DNA of 64,000 nt from a virus. The stretch lies in the IMG/VR virus record IMGVR_UViG_3300021964_000028, positions 1 through 64,000 of that record; one strand, written 5' to 3'. The position numbers were made by a program, and so were the translations under genes. The notes beneath the pieces are model-generated. The model made no database searches and was not told the DNA's origin. It saw only the letters and a program-made list of their open reading frames with translations. The stretch's first letter is position 1. Each line of letters begins with the position of its first letter. Of the stretch, positions 31,600 to 39,552 are shown piece by piece.

Positions 31600-31761
31600 A
31601 TGTTAGAACTATTATTCTATACAACTCTCACCTGCCAGCAAACTGATGCTATCATCCTGCGTATGCAGAAAAATGAGAACATTAGTAATGCCCTTAGGAT
31701 TGAGTTAGTTGAGACAATGAAGGAGTCAAATCCTGAATGTTATTGGGACGCAAACGACTGA
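31600..31761 (+). CDS. riboswitch-controlled downstream peptide
   Basis: A 53-residue peptide (MLELLFYTTLTCQQTDAIIL at the start) with an N-terminal hydrophobic stretch. Starting at this ATG places the coding region directly after the predicted glutamine riboswitch; an earlier in-frame start would run through the RNA structure. Peptides of this size directly follow Downstream-peptide RNAs in marine cyanobacteria and phages. Its role is unknown; a nitrogen-status function is inferred from the riboswitch. Confidence 0.75.
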   Translation: MLELLFYTTLTCQQTDAIILRMQKNENISNALRIELVETMKESNPECYWDAND

Positions 31762-31801
31762 AGGAACGGGGCAACAATCCCATTCTTTTAGGAGTAGACT
31801 A

Positions 31802-31972
31802 ATGCTTAACACACTTAATATGATTAGAACGCAGATTCAAAAGCAATCTGCTCTCCATGACGCTCAGATTTCTCATACTGCTTATCGTGGTATTGAGTAT
31901 AACATCTGTGGTCATGAACCCAAGGAAACCCGCGGTACATTCTGCTATCGCGGCCATACTTATAATAAGTGA
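31802..31972 (+). CDS. DUF4278-like small protein
   Basis: A 56-residue protein with the repeated YRG..Y pattern (TAYRGIEY and FCYRGHTY) of the cyanobacterial DUF4278 family, here in a short form with two cysteines. AGGAG lies at 31791-31795. It follows the riboswitch peptide, probably on the same transcript, and ends just before a stem-loop promoter cassette. The function of the family is unknown. Confidence 0.6.
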   Translation: MLNTLNMIRTQIQKQSALHDAQISHTAYRGIEYNICGHEPKETRGTFCYRGHTYNK

Positions 31973-31993
31973 GTTACTTGTAAACGTATGGAA

Positions 31994-32030
31994 GAGGGTT
32001 CTTGACGAACCCTCTTTTTTTGTGTAAAAT
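31994..32030 (+). promoter_or_regulatory. PeSL-like terminator-promoter cassette (copy E)
   Basis: GAGGGTTC (31994-32001) pairs perfectly with GAACCCTC (32007-32014), followed by TTTTTTT. TTGACG (32002-32007) forms the loop, and TAAAAT (32025-32030) follows after 17 bases. It ends the riboswitch transcript and starts the thyX group. Confidence 0.85.
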
Positions 32031-32051
32031 ATGGGAGGTTCTAAAAAGAAA

Positions 32052-32228
32052 ATGAACAAAGAAAAAGTATCACTCATTATCAAAAATATGGAATCTCTTG
32101 TTCGACTCCTTAAGATTGAGATTGAGCAGGAAGAAGAAAATGTACTTGGAGAATATGAACTGTTCCCCGGTTATCCAGTAAATCTTCCAGATTCGAAATA
32201 TGAACCAGACTACTATGAGGAACCGTAA
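32052..32228 (+). CDS. small acidic coiled-coil protein
   Basis: A 58-residue protein (MNKEKVSLIIKNMESLVRLL at the start), helical and acidic, ending in proline/tyrosine-rich sequence. An in-frame ATG at 32031 directly follows the -10 element and would lie before the transcript start, so the later ATG is chosen. Function is unknown. Confidence 0.5.
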   Translation: MNKEKVSLIIKNMESLVRLLKIEIEQEEENVLGEYELFPGYPVNLPDSKYEPDYYEEP

Positions 32229-32431
32229 TGGGAATGTATGAATCTTTAAACTGCTTTGAAGAAGCACTTAAACATTTCGGTACTAGAGTAGAAATGATTA
32301 CTGCCATGGAAATGGCAAGAAAGATATCTGCTGAGGATGCCTATCAAATGATTAAGGATGAACTCAAAGAAGTAAAAAAATGTCGTAAACAAATTAAAAA
32401 AGGAAATCAAAATGAATGTTCGTCTGATTAG
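32228..32431 (+). CDS. hypothetical helical protein
   Basis: A 67-residue helical, charged protein (AMEMARKISAEDAYQMIKDE) that overlaps its neighbours by 1 and 20 bases. It is between a cassette promoter and thyX. No family is recognised. Confidence 0.55.
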   Translation: MGMYESLNCFEEALKHFGTRVEMITAMEMARKISAEDAYQMIKDELKEVKKCRKQIKKGNQNECSSD

Positions 32432-33065
32432 TGTTACACCTGATTCCGAAAAAACTATGGGGTATGTTGCCCGTGTTAGCAACCCCTCTAACCAAGAGAA
32501 TCCAAAGGTTGCGGGTCTTCTTAAGTATTGTGTAAATCATCAGCATTGGAGCGTCTTTGAGCAGGCATTCATGACGCTTGAGATTGAGACTACCCGTGGA
32601 CTAGCAGCTCAAATCCTGAGGCACCGTAGTTTCACATATCAAGAGTTCTCACAACGGTATGCCGATAGTTCTTTGTTGAGTTCAAATATTCCTCTTCCTG
32701 AACTTCGTCGTCAAGATACAAAAAACCGTCAGAATTCTATTGATGATATTGATGAATTTAAAGTTCAGAAGTATCAAATGTTGATGCAAGATTATTTTTC
32801 CAGAGGTATGGAACTATATCAAGAAATGCTCACTGATGGAATTGCAAAGGAATGTGCTCGCTTTGTGCTTCCTCTGGCAACTCCTACCCGTCTTTATATG
32901 GCAGGTAGTTGCAGGTCTTGGATCACATATATTGCACTCCGAGAAAAAAATGGAACGCAAAAAGAGCATATGGATATTGCTAAAGAATGTAAAAAAATCT
33001 TTGCCGAGCAATTTCCTATCTGTACAGAAGCACTTGGGGGGGTAGAAAATCAATGGGTTCTGTAA
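32412..33065 (+). CDS. thyX: flavin-dependent thymidylate synthase
   Basis: A 217-residue protein with the ThyX signature RHRSFTYQEFSQRY (residues 70-83) and the C-terminal segment VLPLATPTRLYMAGSCRSW. ThyX makes dTMP from dUMP using FAD and methylene-tetrahydrofolate. It supports phage DNA synthesis, using reducing power from the pentose-phosphate genes. AGGAAATC precedes the start. Confidence 0.97.
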   Translation: MNVRLISVTPDSEKTMGYVARVSNPSNQENPKVAGLLKYCVNHQHWSVFEQAFMTLEIETTRGLAAQILRHRSFTYQEFSQRYADSSLLSSNIPLPELRRQDTKNRQNSIDDIDEFKVQKYQMLMQDYFSRGMELYQEMLTDGIAKECARFVLPLATPTRLYMAGSCRSWITYIALREKNGTQKEHMDIAKECKKIFAEQFPICTEALGGVENQWVL

Positions 33066-33071
33066 TGTATC

Positions 33072-33079
33072 CATAAATA
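33072..33079 (+). promoter_or_regulatory. late promoter CATAAATA
   Basis: CATAAATA lies just after thyX and 28 bases before the next start. Confidence 0.65.
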
Positions 33080-33106
33080 AATTCATATCATTAAGAGGTG
33101 AAAATT

Positions 33107-33355
33107 TTGGCAACATATCCCGTCGTCAATAAACAAACAGGTGAACAAAAAGAGGTTATCATGAGTATTCATGACTGGGGTCAGTGGTGTAAAGATAACC
33201 CAGATTGGACACGCGACTGGTCTGATCCTTCTACCTGTCCTTCTGCTTGTGAAGTGGGAGATTGGCAGAATAAGTTAGTCGCTAAAAACCCTGGTTGGAA
33301 TGAAGTTTTGGATAGAGCTTCTAAAATGCCAGGATCAAAAGTAAGTAAAATCTGA
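33107..33355 (+). CDS. conserved small cyanophage protein
   Basis: A protein of about 82 residues that, with a TTG start, begins MATYPVVNKQTGEQKEV, the form in which such proteins usually begin. AGAGG at 33094-33098 has suitable spacing to the TTG but touches an upstream in-frame GTG. It is Trp-rich, with DWGQWCKDNPDWTRDWSDP and two cysteines. Function is unknown. It lies under a late promoter. Confidence 0.6.
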   Translation: MATYPVVNKQTGEQKEVIMSIHDWGQWCKDNPDWTRDWSDPSTCPSACEVGDWQNKLVAKNPGWNEVLDRASKMPGSKVSKI

Positions 33356-33360
33356 ACCCT

Positions 33361-34137
33361 ATGCCCGCAAAGAAAAACAAAACAGGTATTGGCATCGCAA
33401 CTCCAGTTCCATTTGGTATGAGCAATCGCGTTATGAAAAGAAAAAAACCCATTAATACCAGTTTTATCAAAAAAATTGAACCTCTAACGGACAATCAAGA
33501 AACTTTATTTGATAAGTATGCACAAGATCAAAATCTTGTTGCTTATGGTGCAGCTGGCACAGGTAAAACATTTATTACCCTTTACAACGCGCTTTTAGAT
33601 GTTCTTAATGAAAAAACACCATACGAAAAGATTTACATTGTAAGATCTCTCGTTGCTACTAGGGAGATTGGATTCCTTCCTGGAGACCATGAAGATAAAT
33701 CATCATTGTACCAAATTCCATACAAAAACATGGTCAAATACATGTTTGAAGTGGATGAGGCATCAAATGAGATGCTATATGCAAATCTAAAGACTCAAGG
33801 GACTATTTCTTTCTGGTCTACTTCATTTATTCGTGGAACAACTTTAGATAAATCAATTATTATTGTGGATGAGTTCCAGAACCTTAACTTCCATGAACTA
33901 GATTCTATTATTACTCGCGTTGGGATAGACTCTAAGATTATGTTCTGTGGAGACGCTACTCAAACAGATTTACTTAAAGAAAGAGAGCGTAATGGTATTA
34001 TTGATTTTATGAGAATCTTGCAATCTATGCCATCTTTTGATATTATTGAGTTTGGCGTAGAAGATATTGTCCGCTCAGGTCTTTGCAAAGAATATCTGGT
34101 TGCCAAAGAAACACTAAAAGCTGATTTGGATTTATGA
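33361..34137 (+). CDS. phoH: PhoH-like ATPase
   Basis: A 258-residue protein with Walker A GAAGTGKT (residues 63-70), Walker B SIIIVDEFQN, and GDATQTDL, matching PhoH family P-loop ATPases. These are widespread in marine phages; the role is uncertain, with RNA or phosphate-stress links proposed. It lies between a late-promoted small gene and an exonuclease, overlapping the latter by 4 bases. Confidence 0.93.
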   Translation: MPAKKNKTGIGIATPVPFGMSNRVMKRKKPINTSFIKKIEPLTDNQETLFDKYAQDQNLVAYGAAGTGKTFITLYNALLDVLNEKTPYEKIYIVRSLVATREIGFLPGDHEDKSSLYQIPYKNMVKYMFEVDEASNEMLYANLKTQGTISFWSTSFIRGTTLDKSIIIVDEFQNLNFHELDSIITRVGIDSKIMFCGDATQTDLLKERERNGIIDFMRILQSMPSFDIIEFGVEDIVRSGLCKEYLVAKETLKADLDL

Positions 34138-34802
34138 TTTTTAATCATGTTGATTTGGAGCTCCCTCGTCTTGAGAGGGAGCATATCGATGGAGTTCGTT
34201 ATTATAAAGTACATGATAATGATGAACTCCATCGCTTTGTTTCTATTACTTCTGTCATCAGTCATTATAAAAAAGACTTTTTTAATAAATGGAGGCAGCG
34301 AGTTGGTGTAGAAGAAGCTGATAGGATTACTAAAAAAGCAACTAGTCGAGGAACTGACGCTCACACTTTAATCGAGCATCATTTAAAAAATGAATCGTTA
34401 CCTAAAGTTCGACCTATTTCCGAACTTTTGTTCAAGATTGCTAAACCAGCTTTAAATCGTATAAATAATATTCATACTCTTGAGGGATCACTTTATAGTA
34501 CATATTTTGGTATTGCAGGTACTGTGGACTGTATTGCCGAGTTTGATGGAGAACTCGCCATTATTGACTTTAAAACCTCAGTAAAACCAAAACCTAGAGA
34601 GTGGATTGATGGTTATTTCGTACAATGCTGTGCTTATGCATGTATGTTGTATGAACTTACTGGGATTACGGTAAAGAAGTTTGTTATTATCATGACTTGT
34701 GAAAATGGTGAAGTAGAAGTATACGAAGAATACGACAAGAAAAAATATATTAAACTATTAACTCAATATATCAGGAAGTTTGTCGATGATAAGACTTCTT
34801 GA
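34134..34802 (+). CDS. PD-(D/E)XK exonuclease
   Basis: A 222-residue protein. The nuclease core is in GIAGTVDCIAEF followed by LAIIDFKTSVKPK, giving the D...(D)xK catalytic arrangement. Upstream GTDAHTLIEHHL is typical of MGME1/RecB-like phage exonucleases. It probably processes DNA ends in recombination or degrades host DNA. A promoter for gp33 begins within its last codons. Confidence 0.85.
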   Translation: MIFNHVDLELPRLEREHIDGVRYYKVHDNDELHRFVSITSVISHYKKDFFNKWRQRVGVEEADRITKKATSRGTDAHTLIEHHLKNESLPKVRPISELLFKIAKPALNRINNIHTLEGSLYSTYFGIAGTVDCIAEFDGELAIIDFKTSVKPKPREWIDGYFVQCCAYACMLYELTGITVKKFVIIMTCENGEVEVYEEYDKKKYIKLLTQYIRKFVDDKTS

Positions 34803-34827
34803 CATTGATGTGTTATAATGATAACAT
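34799..34827 (+). promoter_or_regulatory. sigma70-like promoter upstream of gp33
   Basis: TTGACA (34799-34804) and TAACAT (34822-34827) are 17 bases apart, the same hexamers as at psbA. A separate TATAAT at 34814-34819 has no matching -35. Confidence 0.5.
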
Positions 34828-34850
34828 TGTGCAAGTATTATGGAGATTAA

Positions 34851-35144
34851 ATGTCACTCAATCTATTGAATTTAATGCAAATAGACTACAAACAAGAGTT
34901 TTCAAAAGAGATAGAATCAAAGTTTATTCTCCCTGCAAAGTTTGCACAAGAGATAGAAACTATAGTAAAAAATGAAGACAATATGTCATATATTGATGCT
35001 ATCATTTTTTACTGCGAAAAAAATAAAATAGAACTAGAATCTGTTCCTAAACTCATACCAAAACCTCTAAAAGAGAAGATTAAATATGAAGCTATGGAAC
35101 TAAACTTTTTGAAAAAAACCTCTCGAGCTAGATTAAAGATTTGA
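34851..35144 (+). CDS. 33: late transcription coactivator gp33-like
   Basis: A 97-residue protein whose pattern NMSYIDAIIFYCEKNKIELE followed by VPKLIPKPLKEKIKYEAMEL matches T4 gp33 (MSYLEA...FLEENSI, KFIPSGIIEKIQSEA). gp33 bridges RNA polymerase and the sliding clamp and activates late promoters. Many NATAAATA promoters in the window depend on such a system. It overlaps gp59 by 4 bases. I first considered UvsY but the motif order fits gp33. Confidence 0.8.
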   Translation: MSLNLLNLMQIDYKQEFSKEIESKFILPAKFAQEIETIVKNEDNMSYIDAIIFYCEKNKIELESVPKLIPKPLKEKIKYEAMELNFLKKTSRARLKI

Positions 35145-35737
35145 AATTGGACCCTCACGATTGCTTCAAAACCTATTTGTCAATCAAAAATCATTTTACT
35201 CAGGAAAAGTACGATTATCATAAGTACTGTGGAAAAACAAGATCGTCTTTGCAATCTTTTTACAAGAGAAAAGATAGATTCTTTTTTGAAAAAATGAGTC
35301 GTCAAAAAAGTGATGAAGAGATCTTGAGTTTTTTTGTTGCAAACTTTTCAAGTGCTGAAGATCCACAATCTTTATGGATTGGTGACATTATCAAGGAAGG
35401 TGAATCAGTTTATTTAAACTGGCAGAAAAAATCACAATCATTGAAATATTGTTTTGAGCAAGAAATAAATGATCTCTTTTTGGATGATGATTTTGTCTCA
35501 TTGTTTAAAATCAATGGTTCTTCCCATCCAAAGATCTTAAAAAAGTTTTTAAGAAAAGAAGTTTCTTTAGAAACACTAGTGATTCTAGATAAAATCTTAA
35601 ACTTCAGACAAAGATTTGACAAAAAACTTACTGATCCAGTATGGCAGTTTGTTTCTCTCAAGATCAAAAAGTATTCATCATTTATACATATTGATATATT
35701 TAAGTTTAAACGTATTTTAAAGGAGTGTTTAGAATGA
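35141..35737 (+). CDS. 59: gp59-like helicase loader
   Basis: A 198-residue protein. CFKTYLSIKNHFTQEKYDYHK, KRKDRFFFEKMS and SLWIGDI match T4 gp59 (YKLYLMIKQHMNGKYD, KRRDKYFFQKLS, DAWIGDI). It loads the gp41 helicase onto gp32-coated forks. The start is TTG within a TTGA overlap of the gp33 stop, as no earlier ATG fits. It is beside gp32, its partner. Confidence 0.9.
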   Translation: MKLDPHDCFKTYLSIKNHFTQEKYDYHKYCGKTRSSLQSFYKRKDRFFFEKMSRQKSDEEILSFFVANFSSAEDPQSLWIGDIIKEGESVYLNWQKKSQSLKYCFEQEINDLFLDDDFVSLFKINGSSHPKILKKFLRKEVSLETLVILDKILNFRQRFDKKLTDPVWQFVSLKIKKYSSFIHIDIFKFKRILKECLE

Positions 35738-36075
35738 CATTTTTCGATTCTGATCTTGTTAGGGCAGAACTAGCAGAGATCTCTGAACTTCAGGAAGATC
35801 TTTACAGAAATGTGTTTAACTTTTATAGGATGGATAAACAACAGAAAGTTAATCATGTTGAACTCCTCCAAAAGTTGCTGGAGAAACAGAGAGTATTGTA
35901 TACTCGTATGAGTCTTTCTGATGATCCAGAAGCACAGGATATTAAAAATAAAATCATTGAGTCTGCTAAACTGATGGGTCTGGACGAAGGGGTTGACATT
36001 TCATTCATGTTTGGTAACATGGAAAAAGCACTAGTCCAGATGAAGAAGGACATTGACAAGCACACCGATCACTAA
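35734..36075 (+). CDS. DUF1825-family protein
   Basis: A 113-residue protein whose start MTFFDSDLVRAELAEISELQ resembles cyanobacterial DUF1825 proteins (MxFFDSEIVQ...). A conserved helical body and MEKALVQMKKDID end follow. The ATG is preferred to a TTG nine bases upstream because AGGAG at 35720-35724 has proper spacing to it. It lies between gp59 and gp32, suggesting a replication link, but its role is unknown. Confidence 0.75.
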   Translation: MTFFDSDLVRAELAEISELQEDLYRNVFNFYRMDKQQKVNHVELLQKLLEKQRVLYTRMSLSDDPEAQDIKNKIIESAKLMGLDEGVDISFMFGNMEKALVQMKKDIDKHTDH

Positions 36076-36156
36076 TACACTATTCTTATGCGGCTAGGGA
36101 ATCCGCACCAAAGCAAACCCAAACAGGCCAAATACTTACAAAAATACGAGGTTCAC

Positions 36157-37128
36157 ATGTCATTTGAAACCCTAAAAAAACAGTCCCGTCTAGGAACTCT
36201 TACTGAAAAACTTGTTAAAGAAGTTGAAAAAAGTTCCGCCCGTGGTTCTGTTGATGACCGCTTTTGGAAACCAGAAATGGACAAAGGTGGTACTGGTTAT
36301 GCCGTAATCCGTTTTCTACCTGCACCAGAAGGTGAAGACATGCCATGGGCAAAAGTCTTCAGTCATGCTTTCCAAGGTCCTGGTGGTTGGTTGATTGACA
36401 ACTGTCTGACTACTAACGGAGGAAAGTGTCCAGTTTGTGCAGAAAATAACAAACTATGGAACAGTGGTCTAGAGTCTGATAAAAATATCGCACGTAATCG
36501 TAAGCGTAAACTGTCTTACTATTCTAATATTTACGTTGTTAAGGATCCACTTCACCCAGAAAACGAGGGCAAAGTGTTCCTCTATAAGTTCGGCAAGAAG
36601 ATTCATGATAAGATTCTTGCTGCTATGCAACCAGAGTTTGAAGATGAAGAAGCAATCGATCCATTCGACTTCTGGCAAGGTGCCAACTTCAAACTGAAAC
36701 TGGCAAAAGTTGATGGTTATTGGAACTATGATAAGTCTGAGTTCGCTGCAACATCTGCTCTTCTGGATGATGATGATGCCTTGGAAGCAATCTGGAATAA
36801 GGAGTATTCTCTCCAAGAACTGGTTGCTCTCGATAAGTTCAAGTCTTATGACGATCTCGAAAAGCGTCTAAATGTAGTTCTTGGAGTTGGTAAGGTTGCG
36901 CCTAAGTCTCAGTCTTTTGATGAAGAGGAAAAATATGAAGCATTCTCCCCCAAAACCACTAAGACTGATAACGTAATGGAGCAACTAGAAGAAGCTGCCC
37001 GTTCTGCCCGAGCACCCGAACCACCTGAAACCATGAAGCGAGAACTTGCTAATCTATCTTCTATGGTTGATAAAGATGAAGATGATGCAATGGCAATGTT
37101 TAATGCTCTAGCAAATGATGATTTTTAA
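36157..37128 (+). CDS. 32: single-stranded DNA-binding protein gp32
   Basis: A 323-residue protein beginning MSFETLKKQSRLGTLTEKLV, the basic gp32 N-terminus used for cooperative binding. A zinc motif follows (His71, Cys83, Cys91, Cys94 in HAFQ...NCLTTNGGKCPVC), and the C-terminus is acidic (SSMVDKDEDDAMAMF). It coats ssDNA in replication and recombination. An earlier in-frame ATG 69 bases upstream is rejected by this N-terminal motif. The leader contains a TGCGG/CCGCA hairpin (36089-36107) that might take part in autoregulation. Confidence 0.95.
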   Translation: MSFETLKKQSRLGTLTEKLVKEVEKSSARGSVDDRFWKPEMDKGGTGYAVIRFLPAPEGEDMPWAKVFSHAFQGPGGWLIDNCLTTNGGKCPVCAENNKLWNSGLESDKNIARNRKRKLSYYSNIYVVKDPLHPENEGKVFLYKFGKKIHDKILAAMQPEFEDEEAIDPFDFWQGANFKLKLAKVDGYWNYDKSEFAATSALLDDDDALEAIWNKEYSLQELVALDKFKSYDDLEKRLNVVLGVGKVAPKSQSFDEEEKYEAFSPKTTKTDNVMEQLEEAARSARAPEPPETMKRELANLSSMVDKDEDDAMAMFNALANDDF

Positions 37129-37796
37129 TCAAATAGTTTAGCATTAAATCCTTTCTTGAGGGTTCTGGACACATATTGTTCAGAACCTTTTTTATATTCC
37201 ATTATTTCTTCAATGTCATCAAATAGAGTAGTAAGATACTTTGGTTTTAGTGTAAATATGGTTCTTTTTTTCTCTTCTATTCTTGTCTCATATTCATAGT
37301 TTGTCACTGGTACTGTAATATTTTCTTTAAGAACCTGTCCATCTCTAGTCGAATAGTATTCCATAGAAAAAGTTCTATCTACATGAAGACCACCAGGAAA
37401 CACTACTGTACCAGTCTCATCTTTTTGTTCTATTGATTCATAGTGATGAACTTTATAAAGATTTTCATAACTACCATATTTTCTTAGCATCAGTTCATCA
37501 AAACTTTCTTGTGGTAGTGGCCATTCATTTTGTAGGTTTAAGATGTTGTTTGATAGTAAAACTACCCAATCCAAAGTCGATTCGCCATACAGATCATATG
37601 CCACGTTATCTGGTCTTTGGTTGCCAACTATAAAATACTTAGTAAAATAGTTGACGTTTTTGAAAATCTCGCTTCTGATTTGTCCTCTTTTAAAGAGATT
37701 TTTTACTGTGATATAGTTTCTAACACTATCATTACTTGGGTTTACGTTGACGTAATCAAAGTTAGGAACTTGTCTAAAGTAAGGTCTTAATGCCAT
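37125..37796 (-). CDS. 53: baseplate wedge subunit gp53
   Basis: A 223-residue protein. YFRQVPNFDYVNVNP, AYDLYGESTLDWVVLLSNNI and WPLPQESFDELMLRKYG are the typical gp53 LysM-like and baseplate motifs. gp53 joins neighbouring wedges of the baseplate. It is the last gene of the reverse-strand block gp4-gp48-gp53, and its end overlaps the gp32 end by 4 bases, so the two transcripts converge. Confidence 0.9.
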   Translation of the reverse strand: MALRPYFRQVPNFDYVNVNPSNDSVRNYITVKNLFKRGQIRSEIFKNVNYFTKYFIVGNQRPDNVAYDLYGESTLDWVVLLSNNILNLQNEWPLPQESFDELMLRKYGSYENLYKVHHYESIEQKDETGTVVFPGGLHVDRTFSMEYYSTRDGQVLKENITVPVTNYEYETRIEEKKRTIFTLKPKYLTTLFDDIEEIMEYKKGSEQYVSRTLKKGFNAKLFD

Positions 37797-37798
37797 TT

Positions 37799-39049
37799 TT
37801 AGTACCCCATACCGCTAGCTTTTTCTTGGTCGTCTCTATAGATTGGTTCGAGTTCTGAGAATGTTAGACTGAGATTATATGATGTCATTGATCCATCTGG
37901 ATATGTCATGTAAGATCCATCGGGAGTATAATCAGTAGTGATGTTTGTTAGGGCACAAGTTTTGATGTTGTTTAAGAATGGATGAGGTGCTCCAGTTTCC
38001 CCAAAGATGTACTGCAAATCAAACACATTTGGAGATTTTAAAAATAGTCCAGTGTTTGCTTTTTGTACGGCAGATTCTTTTTTCAATACTCTTATAATAT
38101 TTCGTATATTATTTGCTTCTGCTGGTTCTCTTGGAGTAAACTTGTAGTTATATGAGAATGTTCTAAGTGATGGACCTTGGAAAAGCATTTCAAGATTATT
38201 ATTTAAAACTGCACCAGTTGTTCTTGTAATCACATTTGCGCCAACTGCTTGACCAGCAAAATATGCTGTAATATATGCCCCAAGACCTTCCGTTGCTAAA
38301 AGATCATCGGCAAATGCTTTGCTATCTGTGATAAGACCTTTAAAAGCATCTGCAAATTTCCCATCACCTATACTATTGATAGCATTTGTTGCTGCTCCTG
38401 CTGCCCTTGCTTGGAAAACATTCATTTGATCTTGATTCCAAGAGACTGCGTTAGTGTCTCTAATCCCTGGTTGCATTGGTAAGAAAATGGTTGTCCCAAG
38501 TGATTTTTTTCTTCCAGGAGATTCTGTGGATGCAGTATTAAAATCATCTCTAGGTAAACCAGGAGGAATATATTCAATAACAGTTATTTTTAAATAATCA
38601 AGTTCAGAGTCTCTTTTAAGTGGATATGATAGAGATGTTATTGGTGCGGTTCTTCTTTCGACTGTTGGCGTAGATTGATTTAATTCACCAGTTGAACCTA
38701 GATTAAAAGAAGCATCATTTTCAGAAACTGCAAAGTTAGTATTTGACCAATAATCCGATGCATTTTTGATTGTATTAGTATAAACTGGATTATTTACTAG
38801 TTCTTCCATAAAGAAATCTGGAGCGCCCAACTGAAAAGCATCTCCAGTGTTTAAGTTATAATCTGCCCAACTTATAGATCCATCAGAGTTAAAATAGTTT
38901 GCACCAGCAGATACCTCATTATTACTTAAAGGTATTTCTGGTGTTCGATTTATTTTTACCTGAGACCCAGAGTCATTTTTTGCTTCAACGTTAAATGATA
39001 AACCATCAATAAGGGTTGTGGGACTTACACTACCTTGACTTAATGCCAT
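37799..39049 (-). CDS. 48: baseplate tail-tube cap gp48
   Basis: A 416-residue protein. The C-terminal half carries FSYNYKFTPREPAEANNI and MTSYNLSLTFSELEPIYRDD, both characteristic of T4 gp48-type tail-tube cap proteins, and the middle is Ala/Gly-rich and helical. gp48 with gp54 forms the platform on which the tail tube grows. It is read from a late promoter on the reverse strand just upstream. Confidence 0.88.
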   Translation of the reverse strand: MALSQGSVSPTTLIDGLSFNVEAKNDSGSQVKINRTPEIPLSNNEVSAGANYFNSDGSISWADYNLNTGDAFQLGAPDFFMEELVNNPVYTNTIKNASDYWSNTNFAVSENDASFNLGSTGELNQSTPTVERRTAPITSLSYPLKRDSELDYLKITVIEYIPPGLPRDDFNTASTESPGRKKSLGTTIFLPMQPGIRDTNAVSWNQDQMNVFQARAAGAATNAINSIGDGKFADAFKGLITDSKAFADDLLATEGLGAYITAYFAGQAVGANVITRTTGAVLNNNLEMLFQGPSLRTFSYNYKFTPREPAEANNIRNIIRVLKKESAVQKANTGLFLKSPNVFDLQYIFGETGAPHPFLNNIKTCALTNITTDYTPDGSYMTYPDGSMTSYNLSLTFSELEPIYRDDQEKASGMGY

Positions 39050-39064
39050 TTACACTATTTTTAG

Positions 39065-39520
39065 TTATTTATAGGGGTTTAGTTCGTCTTCTGTTATAAT
39101 CTTAAACTCTACCATATGGTCTTCGCACCATTCCCTAGCAGCTTTCCATTTTGCAATATTTTTAGTATACATCATAACTTCATTAATGAAAGTTTTCTTT
39201 TGCTTTCCTTTTGTCTGCTTTGGTTCTATGGTTTGTTTTTTCGGTTTAACTTCTACAACGTATTTTTTAATATTGCCACTATTTTCTTTAATCTTTACAA
39301 TAAAGTCAGGAAAATATCTACGGACTTTTTTTGTCGTAGGATCAAAGTAAGGAATAAAAAATTCTTCACTACCCCATTCCATTATCTTCTCGTTTAGATC
39401 ACAGTACCTCATGAACTTAAGTTCCCAAGAAGATCTGTAAACTATGTTACTTGGGTTTCCTTTATATTTTTCTGGATGCTTAGGATGAAACTTTCCCTGA
39501 TGATATTTACTTTCTCGCAT
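39065..39520 (-). CDS. 4: head completion protein gp4
   Basis: A 151-residue protein. KYKGNPSNIVYRSSWELKFM, FIPYFDPTTKKVRRYFPDF and VVEVKPKKQT resemble T4 gp4 and its TnsA-like nuclease fold (E...PDF...EVKPK). It completes filled heads before tail joining. It is first in the reverse-strand block, with a late promoter immediately upstream. Confidence 0.88.
   Translation of the reverse strand: MRESKYHQGKFHPKHPEKYKGNPSNIVYRSSWELKFMRYCDLNEKIMEWGSEEFFIPYFDPTTKKVRRYFPDFIVKIKENSGNIKKYVVEVKPKKQTIEPKQTKGKQKKTFINEVMMYTKNIAKWKAAREWCEDHMVEFKIITEDELNPYK
39066..39073 (-). promoter_or_regulatory. reverse-strand late promoter for gp48
   Basis: TATTTATA on the plus strand reads TATAAATA on the minus strand, 16 bases before the gp48 start and inside the gp4 3' end. 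Confidence 0.7.
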
Positions 39521-39543
39521 ACATAATATATAAGATCAAAAAG

Positions 39544-39551
39544 TATTTATA
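39544..39551 (-). promoter_or_regulatory. reverse-strand late promoter for gp4
   Basis: TATTTATA on the plus strand reads TATAAATA on the minus strand, 23 bases before the gp4 start. It lies immediately before the gp54 start on the other strand. Confidence 0.75.
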
Positions 39552-39552
39552 A

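Noticed and set aside
34814-34819. TATAAT as -10 of the gp33 promoter
   Set aside because: No -35-like hexamer lies 16-18 bases upstream; TTGACA at 34799 fits TAACAT at 34822 instead.
34851-35144. UvsY as identity
   Set aside because: Motif order (MSYxDA, then IPKPLKEKIKYEA) follows T4 gp33; there is no basic UvsY-like N-terminus.
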